Translations under genes and position numbers: made by a program
The notes under the pieces: generated by a model
Told to the model about the DNA's origin: nothing
What the model saw: the letters and a program-made list of their open reading frames with translations, nothing else
Databases searched by the model: none
Assembly (NCBI RefSeq): GCF_000967865.1
Contig: NZ_JXRU01000038.1
Coordinates: 124,001-188,000, forward strand
Source: Microbacterium sp. SA39
GTDB lineage: Bacteria; Actinomycetota; Actinomycetes; Actinomycetales; Microbacteriaceae
Direction of reading: 5' to 3'
Length of the DNA: 64,000 nucleotides
Shown: positions 30,066 through 40,024 of the stretch, piece after piece
Layout: every line of letters begins with the position of its first letter
Numbering within the stretch: the first letter of the stretch is position 1

Positions 30066-30637
30066 GACTTCCGCCGCGCCCCTCGCACCTGCGCGACGAT
30101 GTAGTCGATCCCGCTGGCCACGGTGAGCACGAGCACGATGATCATCAGCACGAAGGTGATCAGCGTCCAGGGTCCCAGGTCGATGACGACGTACAGAGGC
30201 AACAGCGCCCAGCCCAGCGCCACGGCCTGGAAGGCGGTCTTGATCTTCCCCATCCAGGCGGCGGCGACGACGTGCTCGCTCGCGACCATGAGGCGGTGCA
30301 CGGTGATGCCCCACTCACGGATGAGGATGATGACGACGATCCACCACGGAACCTCGCCGAGGATCGCGAGACCGATGAAGCCCGCGCCCGTCAGCAGCTT
30401 GTCGGCGATGGGATCCCACAGCTTGCCGAAGTCACTGACGATGTCGTACTTGCGCGCAAGGTAGCCGTCGACCCAGTCCGTGGAGATGCCGACGATGAAC
30501 AGGATCGCGGCGATCCAGCGCATCGCGGGCTCGGGCAGCCCGTAGGTGCCGCCGAGGAGGAGCAGAACGAAGAAGATGACCGCGAGCGGGATGCGGGCGA
30601 TCGTGATCGCGTTGGGCAGCTGCCGAGGAATGGCCAT
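30062..30637 (-). CDS. pgsA: CDP-diacylglycerol-glycerol-3-phosphate 3-phosphatidyltransferase
   Basis: Integral membrane enzyme making phosphatidylglycerol phosphate. The 191 residues have about five membrane helices and the CDP-alcohol phosphotransferase motif D-x2-DG-x2-AR-x8-G-x3-D-x3-D, visible as DWVDGYLARKYDIVSDFG followed by KLWDPIADK (about residues 55-81). Its ATG overlaps the ftsK stop by one base (TGATG), and its stop overlaps cinA by 4 nt. The ftsK-pgsA-cinA order is widespread in actinobacteria. Confidence 0.95.
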   Translation of the reverse strand: MAIPRQLPNAITIARIPLAVIFFVLLLLGGTYGLPEPAMRWIAAILFIVGISTDWVDGYLARKYDIVSDFGKLWDPIADKLLTGAGFIGLAILGEVPWWIVVIILIREWGITVHRLMVASEHVVAAAWMGKIKTAFQAVALGWALLPLYVVIDLGPWTLITFVLMIIVLVLTVASGIDYIVAQVRGARRKS

Positions 30638-33348
30638 CAGTCGCGCCCCGTCAGGCCCCAGGCGTCTTCGTCGCCCTCGGCCTCCACGACAGGGAGCCGG
30701 TTGAACTGCGACTCTGTCGGGTCGTCGTATGCCGGGCCGGAGGACGACGGCGACGACGCTGCGGGCGCGGGAGGAGCAGCCGGAGCGTCCTCACCGCGCA
30801 GCTTGGCCATCACCTGCGGAAGCTGCTCTGCCGTGGCGAGGACGTCGCGGGCCTTCGACCCCTCGGAGGGTCCGACGATCTCGCGAGACTCGAGCAGATC
30901 CATAAGACGACCGGCCTTCGCGAACCCGACGCGCAGCTTGCGCTGCAGCATCGACGTCGACCCGAACTGGGACGACACGATGAGTTCGGCGGCCGCGAGC
31001 AGCAGCTCGAGGTCGTCGCCGATGTCCTCGTCGACCTCTTTCTTCCTTGTCGGCTCGAGAGCCTCCTGCACGTCTGGACGGTAGTCCGGCCGCGCCTGAC
31101 GCGTGACGTGCTTCACGACCGCGTCGATCTCCTTCTCGTCCACCCAGGCACCCTGCAGGCGGAACGGCTTGGAGGAGCCCATCGGCGAGAACAGGGCGTC
31201 ACCCTGCCCGATGAGCTTGTCGGCGCCTGGGCTGTCGAGGATGACACGGCTGTCGGTCACGCTGGTCACAGCGAACGCGAGGCGCGACGGGACGTTCGCC
31301 TTGATCAGACCCGTCACGACGTCGACGCTCGGGCGCTGCGTGGCCAGGACGAGGTGGATTCCGGATGCTCGGGCGAGCTGGGTGATGCGCACGATCGAGT
31401 CCTCGACATCGCGAGGGGCGACCATCATGAGGTCCGCGAGCTCATCGACGACCACGAGAAGGTACGGGTACGGCTTGAGCACGCGCTCACTGCCCACGGG
31501 CAGCACGACCTCGCCGGCGCGCACGGCGCGGTTGAAGTCGTCGATGTGACGGTAGCCGAACGATGCGAGGTCGTCGTACCGCATGTCCATCTCCTTCACG
31601 ACCCACTGCAGCGCCTCGGCCGCCTTCTTCGGGTTCGTGATGATCGGTGTGATGAGGTGCGGAACACCCGCGTAGCTCGTGAGCTCGACACGCTTCGGGT
31701 CGATCAGCACCATGCGCACGTCGGCGGGCCGTGCCCGCATCAGCAGGCTCGTGATCATGGAGTTCACGAAGCTCGACTTACCGGATCCGGTCGAACCGGC
31801 CACGAGCAGGTGCGGCATCTTGGCGAGGTTGGCGATCACGATGTTGCCGCCGACATCCTTGCCCACGCCGATCGTCATCGGGTGCGTGCTCTTCTGCGCC
31901 GCCGGGGAACGGAGCACGTCGCCGAGCGCGACCATCTCCTTGTCGGCGTTCGGGATCTCGATGCCGATCGCGCTCTTGCCCGGGATGGGCGAGAGGATGC
32001 GGACGTCGTTCGACGCGACGGCATACGCGAAGTTGTTGCTGAGCTGGAGGATCTTCTCGACCTTGACGCCGTGGCCGACCTCGACCTCGTACTGCGTGAC
32101 CGTCGGCCCGCGCGAGAAACCGGTGACCTTGGCGTCGACCTTGAACTGCGTGAGGACGTTGGTGATCTGCTCGATCACCTTGTCAGTCGCCTCGGAGCGG
32201 AGAACCGGGGGCGGCCCTTCGACCAGCAGGCCGGGCGACGGCAGGATGTACGGCGCAGCAGGAGCCTGCGGGCCCCGCTCCCCCGGCCCCTCGGTGCCGA
32301 AGCCGTCGAGGCCCGGCAGCTCCGGCATCTCGCCGGTGTCGGACTCGTCGTCGAGCAGGGCCGTGGCCTGCTGCTCCGCGAGAGAGTCGGTCACGGAGCG
32401 GACGTCGGTCAGCACCTCGGTCGCGGCATCGTACGGGTTCTCGACCACCACCGCCTGGTCGTAGGCCGGCGTCGGATCCGCCGTGCTCAGCAGCGCGGTG
32501 ATGTCGTCCGAGCCGAGGGTCCCCTCGTCGGGGTCCTCCTCGCGGCCGGTCTTGTTGCGCCGCCACCAGGGCAGCACGTCGGGATCGTCGACCTTGTCGG
32601 CGTCGTCGATCGCCGCGGCATCCTTCGCCGGCTTCTCCGGACGCTCGGCGTCGAACATCCAGGCGTACAGGTCACCGAGACGCGCGCCGATGCGGTTGGG
32701 CGGGGTCTTGGTGAGGATCAGGGTGCTGAGCGCAGCGAGGAGCGACAGGACGAGGTACGCGGGAATGTCGGTGAGATACGTGAGCGGCTGGCCCAGCATC
32801 CATCCGAAGAGGCCGCCCGATTCGCTGAGCGCGAGCATGCCCTGGTTCGGATGTGGACGCGGACCGGCGACGTGGAACATCCCCGCAAGCGCCAGCACGA
32901 ACAGACCGAAACCGATTCCGATTCGGCCGTTGTCATGGACCGACGAAGGGTGCCGGAACAACCATCCGGCCAGCAACAGAAGCAGTACTGGCATGAAGAA
33001 AGCCACGCGACCGACGAAAAGGCCGACGGAGAACGCGCTGATGTTCGCGGCGACCTCGTTGCCGATGAAGAACCATTCGTCGACCGCGCCGAGGACGGCA
33101 AGCAGCACGAGCAGGAGCGGGAAGCCGTCGCGGCGGTCGTCCTTCTCGAGGGTCTCCGGGCCGAACGCACGGAACAGTCCGCCGACGCCGTGCGCCAGTC
33201 CCGTCCATGCGCGGACCGCGATCGGAGGCTTGTCCTGCTCGTCGATGTACTTCTTGGGCGCGGGCTGGGCCTTGGAAGCCGTCTGCCGCTTGGGGCGCGA
33301 CGGTGCGCTCGCTGACGCACGCTCGGTCTTCGTGGAACTCCTGGCCAT
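30637..33348 (-). CDS. ftsK: DNA translocase FtsK/SpoIIIE
   Basis: Septal ATP-driven DNA pump that clears chromosomes from the division site. The 903 residues comprise a basic N-terminus, four membrane helices (about 80-225), a Pro/Asp/Glu-rich linker (about 240-380) and the motor. The motor has Walker [10 protein letters not shown] near 518 and Walker [11 protein letters not shown] near 632. The C-terminal winged-helix gamma domain that reads KOPS-type sequences follows ([24 protein letters not shown], about 780-835). The ATG has TAACGT 6 nt upstream, suggesting leaderless transcription. pgsA overlaps the stop. Confidence 0.96.
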   Translation of the reverse strand: MARSSTKTERASASAPSRPKRQTASKAQPAPKKYIDEQDKPPIAVRAWTGLAHGVGGLFRAFGPETLEKDDRRDGFPLLLVLLAVLGAVDEWFFIGNEVAANISAFSVGLFVGRVAFFMPVLLLLLAGWLFRHPSSVHDNGRIGIGFGLFVLALAGMFHVAGPRPHPNQGMLALSESGGLFGWMLGQPLTYLTDIPAYLVLSLLAALSTLILTKTPPNRIGARLGDLYAWMFDAERPEKPAKDAAAIDDADKVDDPDVLPWWRRNKTGREEDPDEGTLGSDDITALLSTADPTPAYDQAVVVENPYDAATEVLTDVRSVTDSLAEQQATALLDDESDTGEMPELPGLDGFGTEGPGERGPQAPAAPYILPSPGLLVEGPPPVLRSEATDKVIEQITNVLTQFKVDAKVTGFSRGPTVTQYEVEVGHGVKVEKILQLSNNFAYAVASNDVRILSPIPGKSAIGIEIPNADKEMVALGDVLRSPAAQKSTHPMTIGVGKDVGGNIVIANLAKMPHLLVAGSTGSGKSSFVNSMITSLLMRARPADVRMVLIDPKRVELTSYAGVPHLITPIITNPKKAAEALQWVVKEMDMRYDDLASFGYRHIDDFNRAVRAGEVVLPVGSERVLKPYPYLLVVVDELADLMMVAPRDVEDSIVRITQLARASGIHLVLATQRPSVDVVTGLIKANVPSRLAFAVTSVTDSRVILDSPGADKLIGQGDALFSPMGSSKPFRLQGAWVDEKEIDAVVKHVTRQARPDYRPDVQEALEPTRKKEVDEDIGDDLELLLAAAELIVSSQFGSTSMLQRKLRVGFAKAGRLMDLLESREIVGPSEGSKARDVLATAEQLPQVMAKLRGEDAPAAPPAPAASSPSSSGPAYDDPTESQFNRLPVVEAEGDEDAWGLTGRD

Positions 33349-33354
33349 GGTCTC

Positions 33355-33360
33355 ACGTTA
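33355..33360 (-). promoter_or_regulatory. -10 element of ftsK (leaderless)
   Basis: TAACGT on the minus strand, 6 nt before the ftsK ATG. Confidence 0.45.
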
Positions 33361-33420
33361 CGTCGAACCGCCGACATATCCGCGTCACGACGCGGCTTCG
33401 CGCCGATCTCGCCCGTCACG

Positions 33421-33915
33421 TCAGGCGGTGCGACGCACCATCGTGTCGCGGAGCGGACCCTGTGTCATGACGGTGAACCCCTCAGCGCGGTACAGGTTGC
33501 GAGCGAAGTTGTCCCGTTCCACGCTCAGACTGATCCGTGCATGACCCTGCGATCCCGCGAGCTCGACGATGCCGCGCAGCAGCGTGCGACCGACGCCGCG
33601 GGCACGCCAGAGCGGGTGCACTCCGATGATGAGCTCCGGCACCGCGCCACCCACGAATCCGAAGCCTGGCTCGTTCTGCGGCAGCAGGCGATACCAGGCC
33701 GCGCCCACCGAAATTCCCTCGTCGGCGATTGCGATGAGCCCGTCGTCGGCCGATCGCTTCCATCCCGCGAGGTAGCGCCGATGGTCCGCCGATGTCAGCA
33801 CCTCGTGCCGCGGCCGCATCCCACCGGCGCGCCAGTTCGCGGCCTCGACGAGCATGTCGCCGAGGAAGACCGCGTCCGGTTGCAGCGCGCGCCGGGTCGA
33901 GAAGCCCTGAACCAT
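33421..33915 (-). CDS. GNAT-family N-acetyltransferase
   Basis: Acetyltransferase of 164 residues. The acetyl-CoA pyrophosphate loop is HPLWRARGVGRTLLRGI (about residues 100-117), the canonical R/Q-x2-G-x-G/A motif, followed by ARISLSVERDNFARNLYRAEGF, which is typical of the C-terminal half of the fold. The N-terminal half includes the beta-strands GLIAIADEGISVGAAWYRLL. The substrate is unknown. It lies between ftsK and RNase J with its own leaderless-type promoter (TAGGCT, 6 nt before ATG 33915). Confidence 0.85.
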   Translation of the reverse strand: MVQGFSTRRALQPDAVFLGDMLVEAANWRAGGMRPRHEVLTSADHRRYLAGWKRSADDGLIAIADEGISVGAAWYRLLPQNEPGFGFVGGAVPELIIGVHPLWRARGVGRTLLRGIVELAGSQGHARISLSVERDNFARNLYRAEGFTVMTQGPLRDTMVRRTA

Positions 33916-33921
33916 GGCGCG

Positions 33922-33927
33922 AGCCTA
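33922..33927 (-). promoter_or_regulatory. -10 element of the GNAT gene (leaderless)
   Basis: TAGGCT, 6 nt before ATG 33915 on the minus strand. Confidence 0.55.
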
Positions 33928-33946
33928 GACGGCGGCTGTTACGGGG

Positions 33947-33994
33947 GTGTGTCGGTCCGCCGGGAGTGCGTGCACTCGCGACGGACCGACACGC
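33947..33994. terminator. Large nested hairpin after RNase J
   Basis: An outer stem GTGTCGGTCCG / CGGACCGACAC (11 bp plus two outer pairs) encloses an inner perfect hairpin GAGTGC-gt-GCACTC. It begins 2 nt after the rnj stop codon. No T-run follows, so intrinsic termination would be weak; it may also protect the 3' end. The -35 region of the downstream GNAT promoter would fall inside it. Confidence 0.55.
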
Positions 33995-33995
33995 A

Positions 33996-35672
33996 TCACG
34001 CCTCGATGACGAGGGGCACGATCATCGGACGGCGACGCAGCTTCTGGTTGACCCAGCGACCGATGGTCCGGCGGATGACCTGTGACAGCGCATGCGTGTC
34101 GTGCACTCCGTTGCCCGCTGCCTCCTTGAGCGCAGCGACGATCTTCGGGGTGACGTCGTCGAAGACCGAGTCGTCCTCCGCGACGCCGCGCGCGTGGATC
34201 TCCGGCCCGGAGATGATGCGGCCCGTTCCGGCATCCACCACGACGATGACGGAGATGAAGCCCTCCTCGCCGAGGATGCGTCGGTCCTTGAGGTCGGCAT
34301 CCGTGATCTCTCCGACGGTCGACCCGTCGACGTAGACGAATCCGATGTCGAGCTGGCCGGACACGCGAGCGACGCCGTCCTTCAGATCGATCACCGTGCC
34401 GTTGGCGGCGATGATCGTGTTCGCCTCGGGAATGCCGGTCTCCTGCGCGAGCTTCGCGTTCGCCATCAGGTGGCGGTACTCGCCGTGCACGGGGAGCACG
34501 TTCTTCGGCTTCAGGATGTTGTAGCAGTAGAGCAGCTCGCCCGCGGCCGCGTGGCCGGAGACGTGGACCTTCGCGTTCGCCTTGTGGACGACGTTCGCGC
34601 CCAGCTTGGTGAGTCCGTCGATCACGCGGTAGACGGCGTTCTCGTTCCCCGGGATCAGGCTCGACGCGAGGATCACGGTGTCGCCCTCGCTCACCTCGAT
34701 CGCGTGGTCGAGGTTGGCCATCCGGCTGAGCACGGCCATCGGCTCGCCCTGCGACCCGGTCGACATGTAGACGATCTGGTCGTCCGGAAGATCGCGGGCC
34801 TTCTTGTAGTCGATGAGCACGCCGGCGGGGACCTTGAGGTAGCCCAGCTGCTCCGCGATCGTCATGTTGCGGACCATGCTGCGTCCGAGGAACGCCACGC
34901 GGCGCTCATTCGACGAAGCGGCGTCGATGACCTGCTGCACGCGGTGCACGTGGCTGGAGAAGCTCGCCACGATCACCCGGCGCGGAGCCTTGGCGATCAC
35001 CTGGTCGAGGACCGGCCCGATCGAGCGCTCGGTGGGTGTGAAGCCGGGCACGTCGGCATTCGTCGAATCGACGAGGAACAGGTCCACCCCCTCCTCGCCA
35101 AGGCGTGAGAACGCTCGCAGATCGGTGATCCGACCGTCGAGCGGCAACTGGTCCATCTTGAAGTCGCCGGTCGCGAGCACCATCCCCGCGGGCGTGCGGA
35201 TGGCGACGGCGAGGGCGTCCGGGATCGAGTGGTTGACCGCGACGAACTCGAGGTCGAAGGGACCGACCCGCTCCTCCTGCCCCTCCGTCACCGTGAGGGT
35301 GAACGCCTTGATCCGGTGCTCCTTGAGCTTCGCCTCGACGAGCGCGAGGGTGAGTCCGGAGCCGATCAGCGGGATGTCGCTCTTCAGACGCAACAGGTAC
35401 GGCACCGCACCGATGTGGTCCTCGTGACCGTGCGTGAGCACCACGCCGACGATGTCGTCGAGGCGATCGCGGATGGGCTCGAAGTCGGGCAGGATCAGGT
35501 CGACACCGGGCTGGTGCTCCTCAGGGAAGAGCACCCCGCAGTCGACGATCAGGATCTTGCCGTCGTACTCGAACACGGTCATGTTGCGGCCGATCTCGCC
35601 GAGACCGCCGATCGGGATGACCCGCAGCGTTCCTTCGTCGAGGGCGGACGGTTCTGACAGGGGAATGGACAT
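33996..35672 (-). CDS. rnj: Ribonuclease J
   Basis: Beta-CASP metallo-beta-lactamase RNase with 5'-3' exo- and endonuclease activity in mRNA and rRNA processing. The 558 residues include the metal motif HGHEDH (81-86), the beta-CASP domain (about 210-330, RVIVASFSSHVHRVQQVID), the VSGHAAAGEL motif and a C-terminal domain. The ATG at 35672 has GAGGAGA at good spacing. dapA lies 53 nt upstream on the same strand, a pairing that recurs in actinobacteria. Confidence 0.96.
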   Translation of the reverse strand: MSIPLSEPSALDEGTLRVIPIGGLGEIGRNMTVFEYDGKILIVDCGVLFPEEHQPGVDLILPDFEPIRDRLDDIVGVVLTHGHEDHIGAVPYLLRLKSDIPLIGSGLTLALVEAKLKEHRIKAFTLTVTEGQEERVGPFDLEFVAVNHSIPDALAVAIRTPAGMVLATGDFKMDQLPLDGRITDLRAFSRLGEEGVDLFLVDSTNADVPGFTPTERSIGPVLDQVIAKAPRRVIVASFSSHVHRVQQVIDAASSNERRVAFLGRSMVRNMTIAEQLGYLKVPAGVLIDYKKARDLPDDQIVYMSTGSQGEPMAVLSRMANLDHAIEVSEGDTVILASSLIPGNENAVYRVIDGLTKLGANVVHKANAKVHVSGHAAAGELLYCYNILKPKNVLPVHGEYRHLMANAKLAQETGIPEANTIIAANGTVIDLKDGVARVSGQLDIGFVYVDGSTVGEITDADLKDRRILGEEGFISVIVVVDAGTGRIISGPEIHARGVAEDDSVFDDVTPKIVAALKEAAGNGVHDTHALSQVIRRTIGRWVNQKLRRRPMIVPLVIEA

Positions 35673-35725
35673 GCTGTCTCCTCAGTCGGACACTGTGCGC
35701 GTCCGTTCGTTCGTGGCGACGCGAC

Positions 35726-36703
35726 TCAGCGCGTCGTGCCGTGCACCTTCGGCAGGGCACCACCCGCAGCCGCATTGCGGTCGGGTCGGAAGTTCGAGAA
35801 ATCGGCGCCGGGCACATTCTTCACGAGGTCGAGCTCGTCTTCGATGAGCGCGGCCTCCCACTCCTCCGGACCGACCAGGGGAAGTCGCACGCGGGGGCTC
35901 GAGATGCGTCCGAGGCCATGCAGGATGTACTTCGCTGCCACGGTGCCGGGAACGTGGGTCATGACGGCGCGCACGAGGGGCTCGAGCCTCTTGTGCTCCG
36001 CAGTGGCCGTTGCGAGGTCCCCGTTGTTCACCGCATCGATGATCGTGCGGTACGGGCCTGGCGCGACGTTCGCGGTGACGCCGATCAGGCCCGTGGCGCC
36101 GATCGCGAGGTGCGGCAGCGCGTTCGCGTCGTCGCCGGAGAAGTACATGAGGTCGGTCTGGTTGAGCACGCGGCTCACCTCGGAGAAGTCGCCCTTGGCG
36201 TCTTTCACCGCGAGGATGTTCGGATGCTTCGCGAGGCGCAGGATCGTCTCGTACTTGATCGGCACGCCCGTGCGGCCGGGGATGTCGTAGAGGATCACCG
36301 GCAGATCGGTCGCGTCCGCCACCATGCGGAAGTGGGTGAGGATGCCGGCCTGCGTCGGCTTGTTGTAGTACGGGGTGACGATCATGATGCCGTCGGCGCC
36401 GGCCTTCTCGCTGGCCTTGTACAGCTCGATCGCGTGGGCGGTCTCGTTGGATCCACCGCCGGTGATGATCTTGGCGCGTCCGGCGGCCACGGACTTCCCG
36501 ACCTCGACGAGCTTGAGCTTCTCGGGGTCCGTCAGGGTCGAGGTCTCGCCGGTCGTTCCCGTCACGACGATGCCGTCCGCGCCCGCGGTGATCACGTCAT
36601 CGATGTGCTTCTCGACGGCGGGCCAGTCGACTTCGCCGTCGGCCGTCATCGGAGTGACGAGCGCGACGAGAACCTGTCCGAAAGGGTTGCCCGAGTGCGT
36701 CAT
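35726..36703 (-). CDS. dapA: 4-hydroxy-tetrahydrodipicolinate synthase
   Basis: Condenses pyruvate with aspartate semialdehyde at the entry to lysine/diaminopimelate synthesis. The 325-residue TIM barrel has the Schiff-base lysine Lys167 (ILAVKDAKGD), Tyr139 (ILYDIPGRTGV) and the TTGETSTL pyruvate motif near residue 50. The ATG at 36703 has TACGCT 6 nt upstream and no Shine-Dalgarno, so it is probably leaderless. rnj follows downstream. Confidence 0.97.
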   Translation of the reverse strand: MTHSGNPFGQVLVALVTPMTADGEVDWPAVEKHIDDVITAGADGIVVTGTTGETSTLTDPEKLKLVEVGKSVAAGRAKIITGGGSNETAHAIELYKASEKAGADGIMIVTPYYNKPTQAGILTHFRMVADATDLPVILYDIPGRTGVPIKYETILRLAKHPNILAVKDAKGDFSEVSRVLNQTDLMYFSGDDANALPHLAIGATGLIGVTANVAPGPYRTIIDAVNNGDLATATAEHKRLEPLVRAVMTHVPGTVAAKYILHGLGRISSPRVRLPLVGPEEWEAALIEDELDLVKNVPGADFSNFRPDRNAAAGGALPKVHGTTR

Positions 36704-36709
36704 AGGACC

Positions 36710-36715
36710 AGCGTA
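36710..36715 (-). promoter_or_regulatory. -10 element of dapA (leaderless)
   Basis: TACGCT on the minus strand, 6 nt before the dapA ATG. Confidence 0.5.
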
Positions 36716-36769
36716 TCGGTTCGCATGCCGCTCTCGCGGACGCGACGATTCGGATGACGGCTCCGGCGA

Positions 36770-37531
36770 TCAGACCCGTCCGCGCCGGGCGACACCCGAC
36801 GTGAGCGAGCTCGGCAGCAGGCGGGTCAACGCCACGATCGCCTTGTAGCGCAGTGACGGGATCGACACGGGTCGGCCGAGGGCGGCGTCGCGCAGCCCCG
36901 CGCGAACCACATCGGGGGCGTTCAGCCACATGAACGCCGGGACGCCCTCGTGCCCGGCGGCGAGCCCCATCCGCTCGTGGAAGGTCGTGTGCGTGAATCC
37001 CGGGCAGAGCGCGGTGACGCTGACACCGTCGCGCGCGTACTCGGCGTTCGCCCAGCGGCTGAAGCCGATCAGCCACGCCTTGCACGCGGAATACGTGGAG
37101 CGGGAGATGAAGCCGGCGACGGATGCGACGTTGATGATGCGACCGCCGCGACCGCGCATGGTCTGCAGCGCCGCGTGCATGAGCCGCATGGAGGCTTCGA
37201 CGTGCACGCGCAGGTGGCGGACCTCGTCGTCGATGTCGTTGTCGGCGAACTGCAGCGGCAGCCCGAAGCCGGCGTTGTTCACCAGGAGGTCGATCGGGTC
37301 CGCGGCATCCCGCAGCCGATCGGCGACCTTCGTGACGCCCTCCTCCTCGGCGAGATCTGCGACGAGCACCTCGACCGCGACCCCGTGCGTGCTGCGCAGC
37401 TCGGCGGCCAGGGTGTCGAGCGCGTCCTGCGACCGGGCGACGAGGATCAGGTCCGCCCGTCGCCGTGCGAGCTGCCGGGCGAACTCGGCGCCGAGCCCGG
37501 CGCTCGCTCCGGTGATCAGTGCGGTGGGCAT
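36770..37531 (-). CDS. Short-chain dehydrogenase/reductase
   Basis: Classical SDR of 253 residues with an NAD(P) site GASAGLGAEFA near residues 8-18, NNAGFG around 84-89, and the catalytic Ser-Tyr-Lys as NVASVAGF and YSACK. The basic residues after the first strand (RSQDAL preceded by VAR) favour NADP. The substrate is unknown. Its ATG overlaps the folA stop by one base (TGATG), so it is the third gene of thyA-folA-SDR, but a folate role for it is not implied by sequence. Confidence 0.88.
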   Translation of the reverse strand: MPTALITGASAGLGAEFARQLARRRADLILVARSQDALDTLAAELRSTHGVAVEVLVADLAEEEGVTKVADRLRDAADPIDLLVNNAGFGLPLQFADNDIDDEVRHLRVHVEASMRLMHAALQTMRGRGGRIINVASVAGFISRSTYSACKAWLIGFSRWANAEYARDGVSVTALCPGFTHTTFHERMGLAAGHEGVPAFMWLNAPDVVRAGLRDAALGRPVSIPSLRYKAIVALTRLLPSSLTSGVARRGRV

Positions 37532-38007
37532 CAGCGCACGTATCCGAGGAAGCGGTGGCGGATGCCGGTGCGCGAGGTCTGCCACTCCCCCTCGTCGACC
37601 AAACGCCATCCGGCCTTGGAGGGAGCGTACGCGTCGCCGTCGACCTCAAGGTCGAGTTCGGTGACCTCGAGCCGGTCGGCCTCGGCGATGACGAGGCGGA
37701 AGATCTCGGCCCCGCCGATGATCCACACCCGGTCCTTGCCGCGGACGGACTCGGCGACGTTCGCCGCCCGACGCGCGCCGTCAGCAGTCCAGTCCTGCTG
37801 ACGCGTGATCACGATGTTCTCGCGACCCTCCAGGGGCCGGAATCGCTCCGGAAGCGAGTCCCAGGTCTTGCGGCCCATGACCACCGGGGCGCCCAGCGTG
37901 ACCTGCTTGAAGTGCGCCAGGTCCTCAGGGACGTGCCAGGGCATTCCACCCTCGGCACCGATGACGCCGCCGTGCGCCTCCGCCCAGATCAGGCCGACCC
38001 AGGTCAT
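37531..38007 (-). CDS. folA: Dihydrofolate reductase
   Basis: NADPH-dependent reduction of dihydrofolate produced by ThyA. ATG 38007 overlaps the thyA stop (ATGA), giving 158 residues. Recognisable are [21 protein letters not shown] with the catalytic acidic residue (Glu/Asp at the DHFR Asp27 position), [11 protein letters not shown], and the [10 protein letters not shown] cofactor loop. The order thyA-folA, translationally coupled, is the classical folate-thymidylate operon. Confidence 0.96.
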   Translation of the reverse strand: MTWVGLIWAEAHGGVIGAEGGMPWHVPEDLAHFKQVTLGAPVVMGRKTWDSLPERFRPLEGRENIVITRQQDWTADGARRAANVAESVRGKDRVWIIGGAEIFRLVIAEADRLEVTELDLEVDGDAYAPSKAGWRLVDEGEWQTSRTGIRHRFLGYVR

Positions 38008-38813
38008 ACCGCCACCGCCGCGCGGATCGGCGCGTGATGCTGATAGTCCTCCACGACGAAGTCCTCGTACCGGTAGTCGAGGATCGATTCCGGGGTGCGG
38101 GCGAAGCGGAGCGTCGGGTAGGCGAAGGGCTCGCGGGTGAGCTGCTCGCGCACCTGCTCGAGGTGATTGTCGTAGATATGGCAGTCGCCACCGGTCCACA
38201 CGAAGTCGCCCGGCTCGAGACCGACTTGCTGGGCGATCATCATCGTGAGCAGCGCGTACGAGGCGATGTTGAACGGGACTCCGAGGAACATGTCGGCGCT
38301 GCGCTGGTAGAGCTGGCAGGAGAGCCGGCCGTCGGCGACGTAGAACTGGAAGAGGGCGTGGCACGGGGCGAGGGCCATGTCGGGGATGTCGGCCGGGTTC
38401 CAGGCCGACACGATGAGCCGGCGGGAGTCCGGAGACTGGCGGATCTGGTCGATGACCTGCGAGAGCTGGTCGATGCTCTCGCCGTCGGGCGTCGGCCAGG
38501 AGCGCCACTGCACGCCGTAGACGGGGCCAAGGTCGCCCGTCTCGTCGGCCCACTCGTCCCAGATGGTGACGCCGTTCTCCTGCAGCCAGCGCACGTTCGA
38601 ATCGCCGCGAAGGAACCAGAGGAGTTCGTACGCGATCGACTTGAAATGCACCCGCTTGGTGGTGATGAGCGGGAAGCCCTTCGAGAGGTCGAAGCGGATC
38701 TGCCGTCCGAAGACGCTCGTCGTGCCGGTCCCGGTCCGATCCGACTTGTGCGTGCCGGTCTCCAGGACGTCGCGGAGCAGGTCTTCATACGGGGTCGGGA
38801 CGGCTGCGCTCAT
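38004..38813 (-). CDS. thyA: Thymidylate synthase
   Basis: Makes dTMP from dUMP and methylene-tetrahydrofolate. ATG 38813 gives 269 residues; the longer open frame upstream is not homologous-looking. The nucleophile Cys151 lies in [14 protein letters not shown], followed by [16 protein letters not shown] and the C-terminal [16 protein letters not shown] hexamer lies 7 nt before the start and would drive the thyA-folA-SDR transcript without a leader. Confidence 0.97.
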   Translation of the reverse strand: MSAAVPTPYEDLLRDVLETGTHKSDRTGTGTTSVFGRQIRFDLSKGFPLITTKRVHFKSIAYELLWFLRGDSNVRWLQENGVTIWDEWADETGDLGPVYGVQWRSWPTPDGESIDQLSQVIDQIRQSPDSRRLIVSAWNPADIPDMALAPCHALFQFYVADGRLSCQLYQRSADMFLGVPFNIASYALLTMMIAQQVGLEPGDFVWTGGDCHIYDNHLEQVREQLTREPFAYPTLRFARTPESILDYRYEDFVVEDYQHHAPIRAAVAV

Positions 38814-38820
38814 GACAGCC

Positions 38821-38826
38821 ACGATA
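38821..38826 (-). promoter_or_regulatory. -10 element of thyA-folA-SDR (leaderless)
   Basis: TATCGT on the minus strand, 7 nt before the thyA ATG. Confidence 0.45.
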
Positions 38827-38919
38827 CCCGCAGGTCCGAGCGCGCGGGCGGATGCCGTGTGTCTTGGATGCCGATCGTCACGGTCGGAAACATCGACCCT
38901 CGCACCCCCGGGAGCGACG

Positions 38920-38925
38920 TACTCT
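38920..38925 (+). promoter_or_regulatory. -10 element of the thioredoxin-like gene (leaderless)
   Basis: TACTCT, 6 nt before ATG 38932. Confidence 0.5.
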
Positions 38926-38931
38926 CGAGCC

Positions 38932-39345
38932 ATGTCGCCGGCACTCGCGGGAGGGATCGCGGCAGCACTCCTGGTGCTCGCCACGGTGATCGGGGTGACC
39001 CTGCGGCGCCGCGACGGACGCCGGCGCGACGCGGGAGCCCTCCGGTTCGACCCGGCGGATGCCGCGACTTCTGAGCTCGGTTCCCGCGCGACGCTCGTGC
39101 AGTTCAGCACCGAGATGTGCGCACGGTGCCCGCAGGTACGACGGATGCTGCACGCCTACGTTTCCGATCACGACGGGCTGCGACATGTCGAGGTCGATCT
39201 GACCCATCGGCCGGACCTTTCGGCGCGATACAAGGTGCTGCAGACGCCGACCACCTTCGTGGTCGACCGCACCGGCGCCGTCCGCGCCCGATTCCACGGC
39301 GTTCCGCATCGTCACGCCCTCACCGAAGCCCTCGCCTCCGTCTGA
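38932..39345 (+). CDS. Membrane-anchored thioredoxin-like protein
   Basis: A 137-residue protein with an N-terminal membrane helix (about 3-23, [18 protein letters not shown]) followed by a thioredoxin fold. The redox motif is Cys63-Ala-Arg-Cys66 ([14 protein letters not shown]) rather than CGPC, and the cis-proline loop is QTPTTFVVD. The domain after the helix may face either side of the membrane; basic residues (RRRDGRRRD) right after the helix favour the cytoplasm. It is followed by a DUF4395 gene, a pairing recurrent in actinobacteria. Confidence 0.85.
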   Translation: MSPALAGGIAAALLVLATVIGVTLRRRDGRRRDAGALRFDPADAATSELGSRATLVQFSTEMCARCPQVRRMLHAYVSDHDGLRHVEVDLTHRPDLSARYKVLQTPTTFVVDRTGAVRARFHGVPHRHALTEALASV

Positions 39346-39366
39346 GGCACGAAGACTGGAGCATTC

Positions 39367-39939
39367 ATGACCACTCCCGCAGGCATCGATCCGCGCGGTC
39401 CGCGGTTCGCCGCGACGATCACTGCTGTGTTGCTGCTCGTCGCGACGTTCCTGGCGCTGATCGGGATCTCGACCGCGCGTCTCCCCGGCACGTGGCTCAC
39501 TTTCGCGCCGGGGTTCGACTTCGCCTTCGTCGGCGGCGACCCATGGGCGATCCAGGCGGCCACTCTCCTGCAGCGTGCTCTGGACCCGGGCTTCCTGCTC
39601 ACCGTCGTCATCGCCTTGCTGTTCCTCTGGAGCGTCGTGTCGCCCGACACCGCGCCTTGGGGCGTGCTGTTCCGCCAGCTGGTGCGTCCGCGGCTGGCTC
39701 CCCCGGCAGAGCTCGAGGACCCGCGCCCACCGCGCTTCTCCCAGGGGGTCGGACTCTTCGTCGTCGGCGTCGGCCTCGTTCTGCACCTGAGCGGAGTCCC
39801 GTGGGCGCTGCCGGTCGCCACGGCCGCGGCCTTCATCGCCGCGTTCCTCAACGCGGCCTTCGCCTTCTGCCTCGGCTGCCAGCTGTATCTGCTCCTGCAG
39901 CGAGCGGGTCTGATCGGCCGAGCGGCATCGACCGCCTGA
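39367..39939 (+). CDS. DUF4395 membrane protein
   Basis: Integral membrane protein of 190 residues with about four helices. The invariant N-terminal DPRGPRF segment and the C-terminal helix with FCLGCQLYLLLQRAG (the Cys-x2-Cys pair) are the DUF4395 hallmarks. GGAG lies 5 nt before the ATG, and the gene starts 21 nt after the thioredoxin. DUF4395 proteins often accompany thioredoxins or rhodaneses, so a membrane thiol-redox or sulfur-handling role is plausible but unproven. Confidence 0.85.
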   Translation: MTTPAGIDPRGPRFAATITAVLLLVATFLALIGISTARLPGTWLTFAPGFDFAFVGGDPWAIQAATLLQRALDPGFLLTVVIALLFLWSVVSPDTAPWGVLFRQLVRPRLAPPAELEDPRPPRFSQGVGLFVVGVGLVLHLSGVPWALPVATAAAFIAAFLNAAFAFCLGCQLYLLLQRAGLIGRAASTA

Positions 39940-39968
39940 ATCCGGTTCCGTCGGCTCCGCCCGGTCGA

Positions 39969-39974
39969 TAGGCT
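39969..39974 (+). promoter_or_regulatory. Probable -10 element of the osmC-type gene
   Basis: TAGGCT, 50 nt before ATG 40025. It implies a UTR of about 44 nt with GGAGG. Confidence 0.45.
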
Positions 39975-40024
39975 GGCCGCGACGCGGAGCGCACACCGAG
40001 CACTCAGCGAGAACCGGAGGAATC

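Noticed and set aside
38814..39110. N-terminal extension of ThyA
   Set aside because: ThyA homology begins at [13 protein letters not shown]; the extension is low-complexity Arg/Ala/Pro and overlaps the divergent thioredoxin-like promoter.
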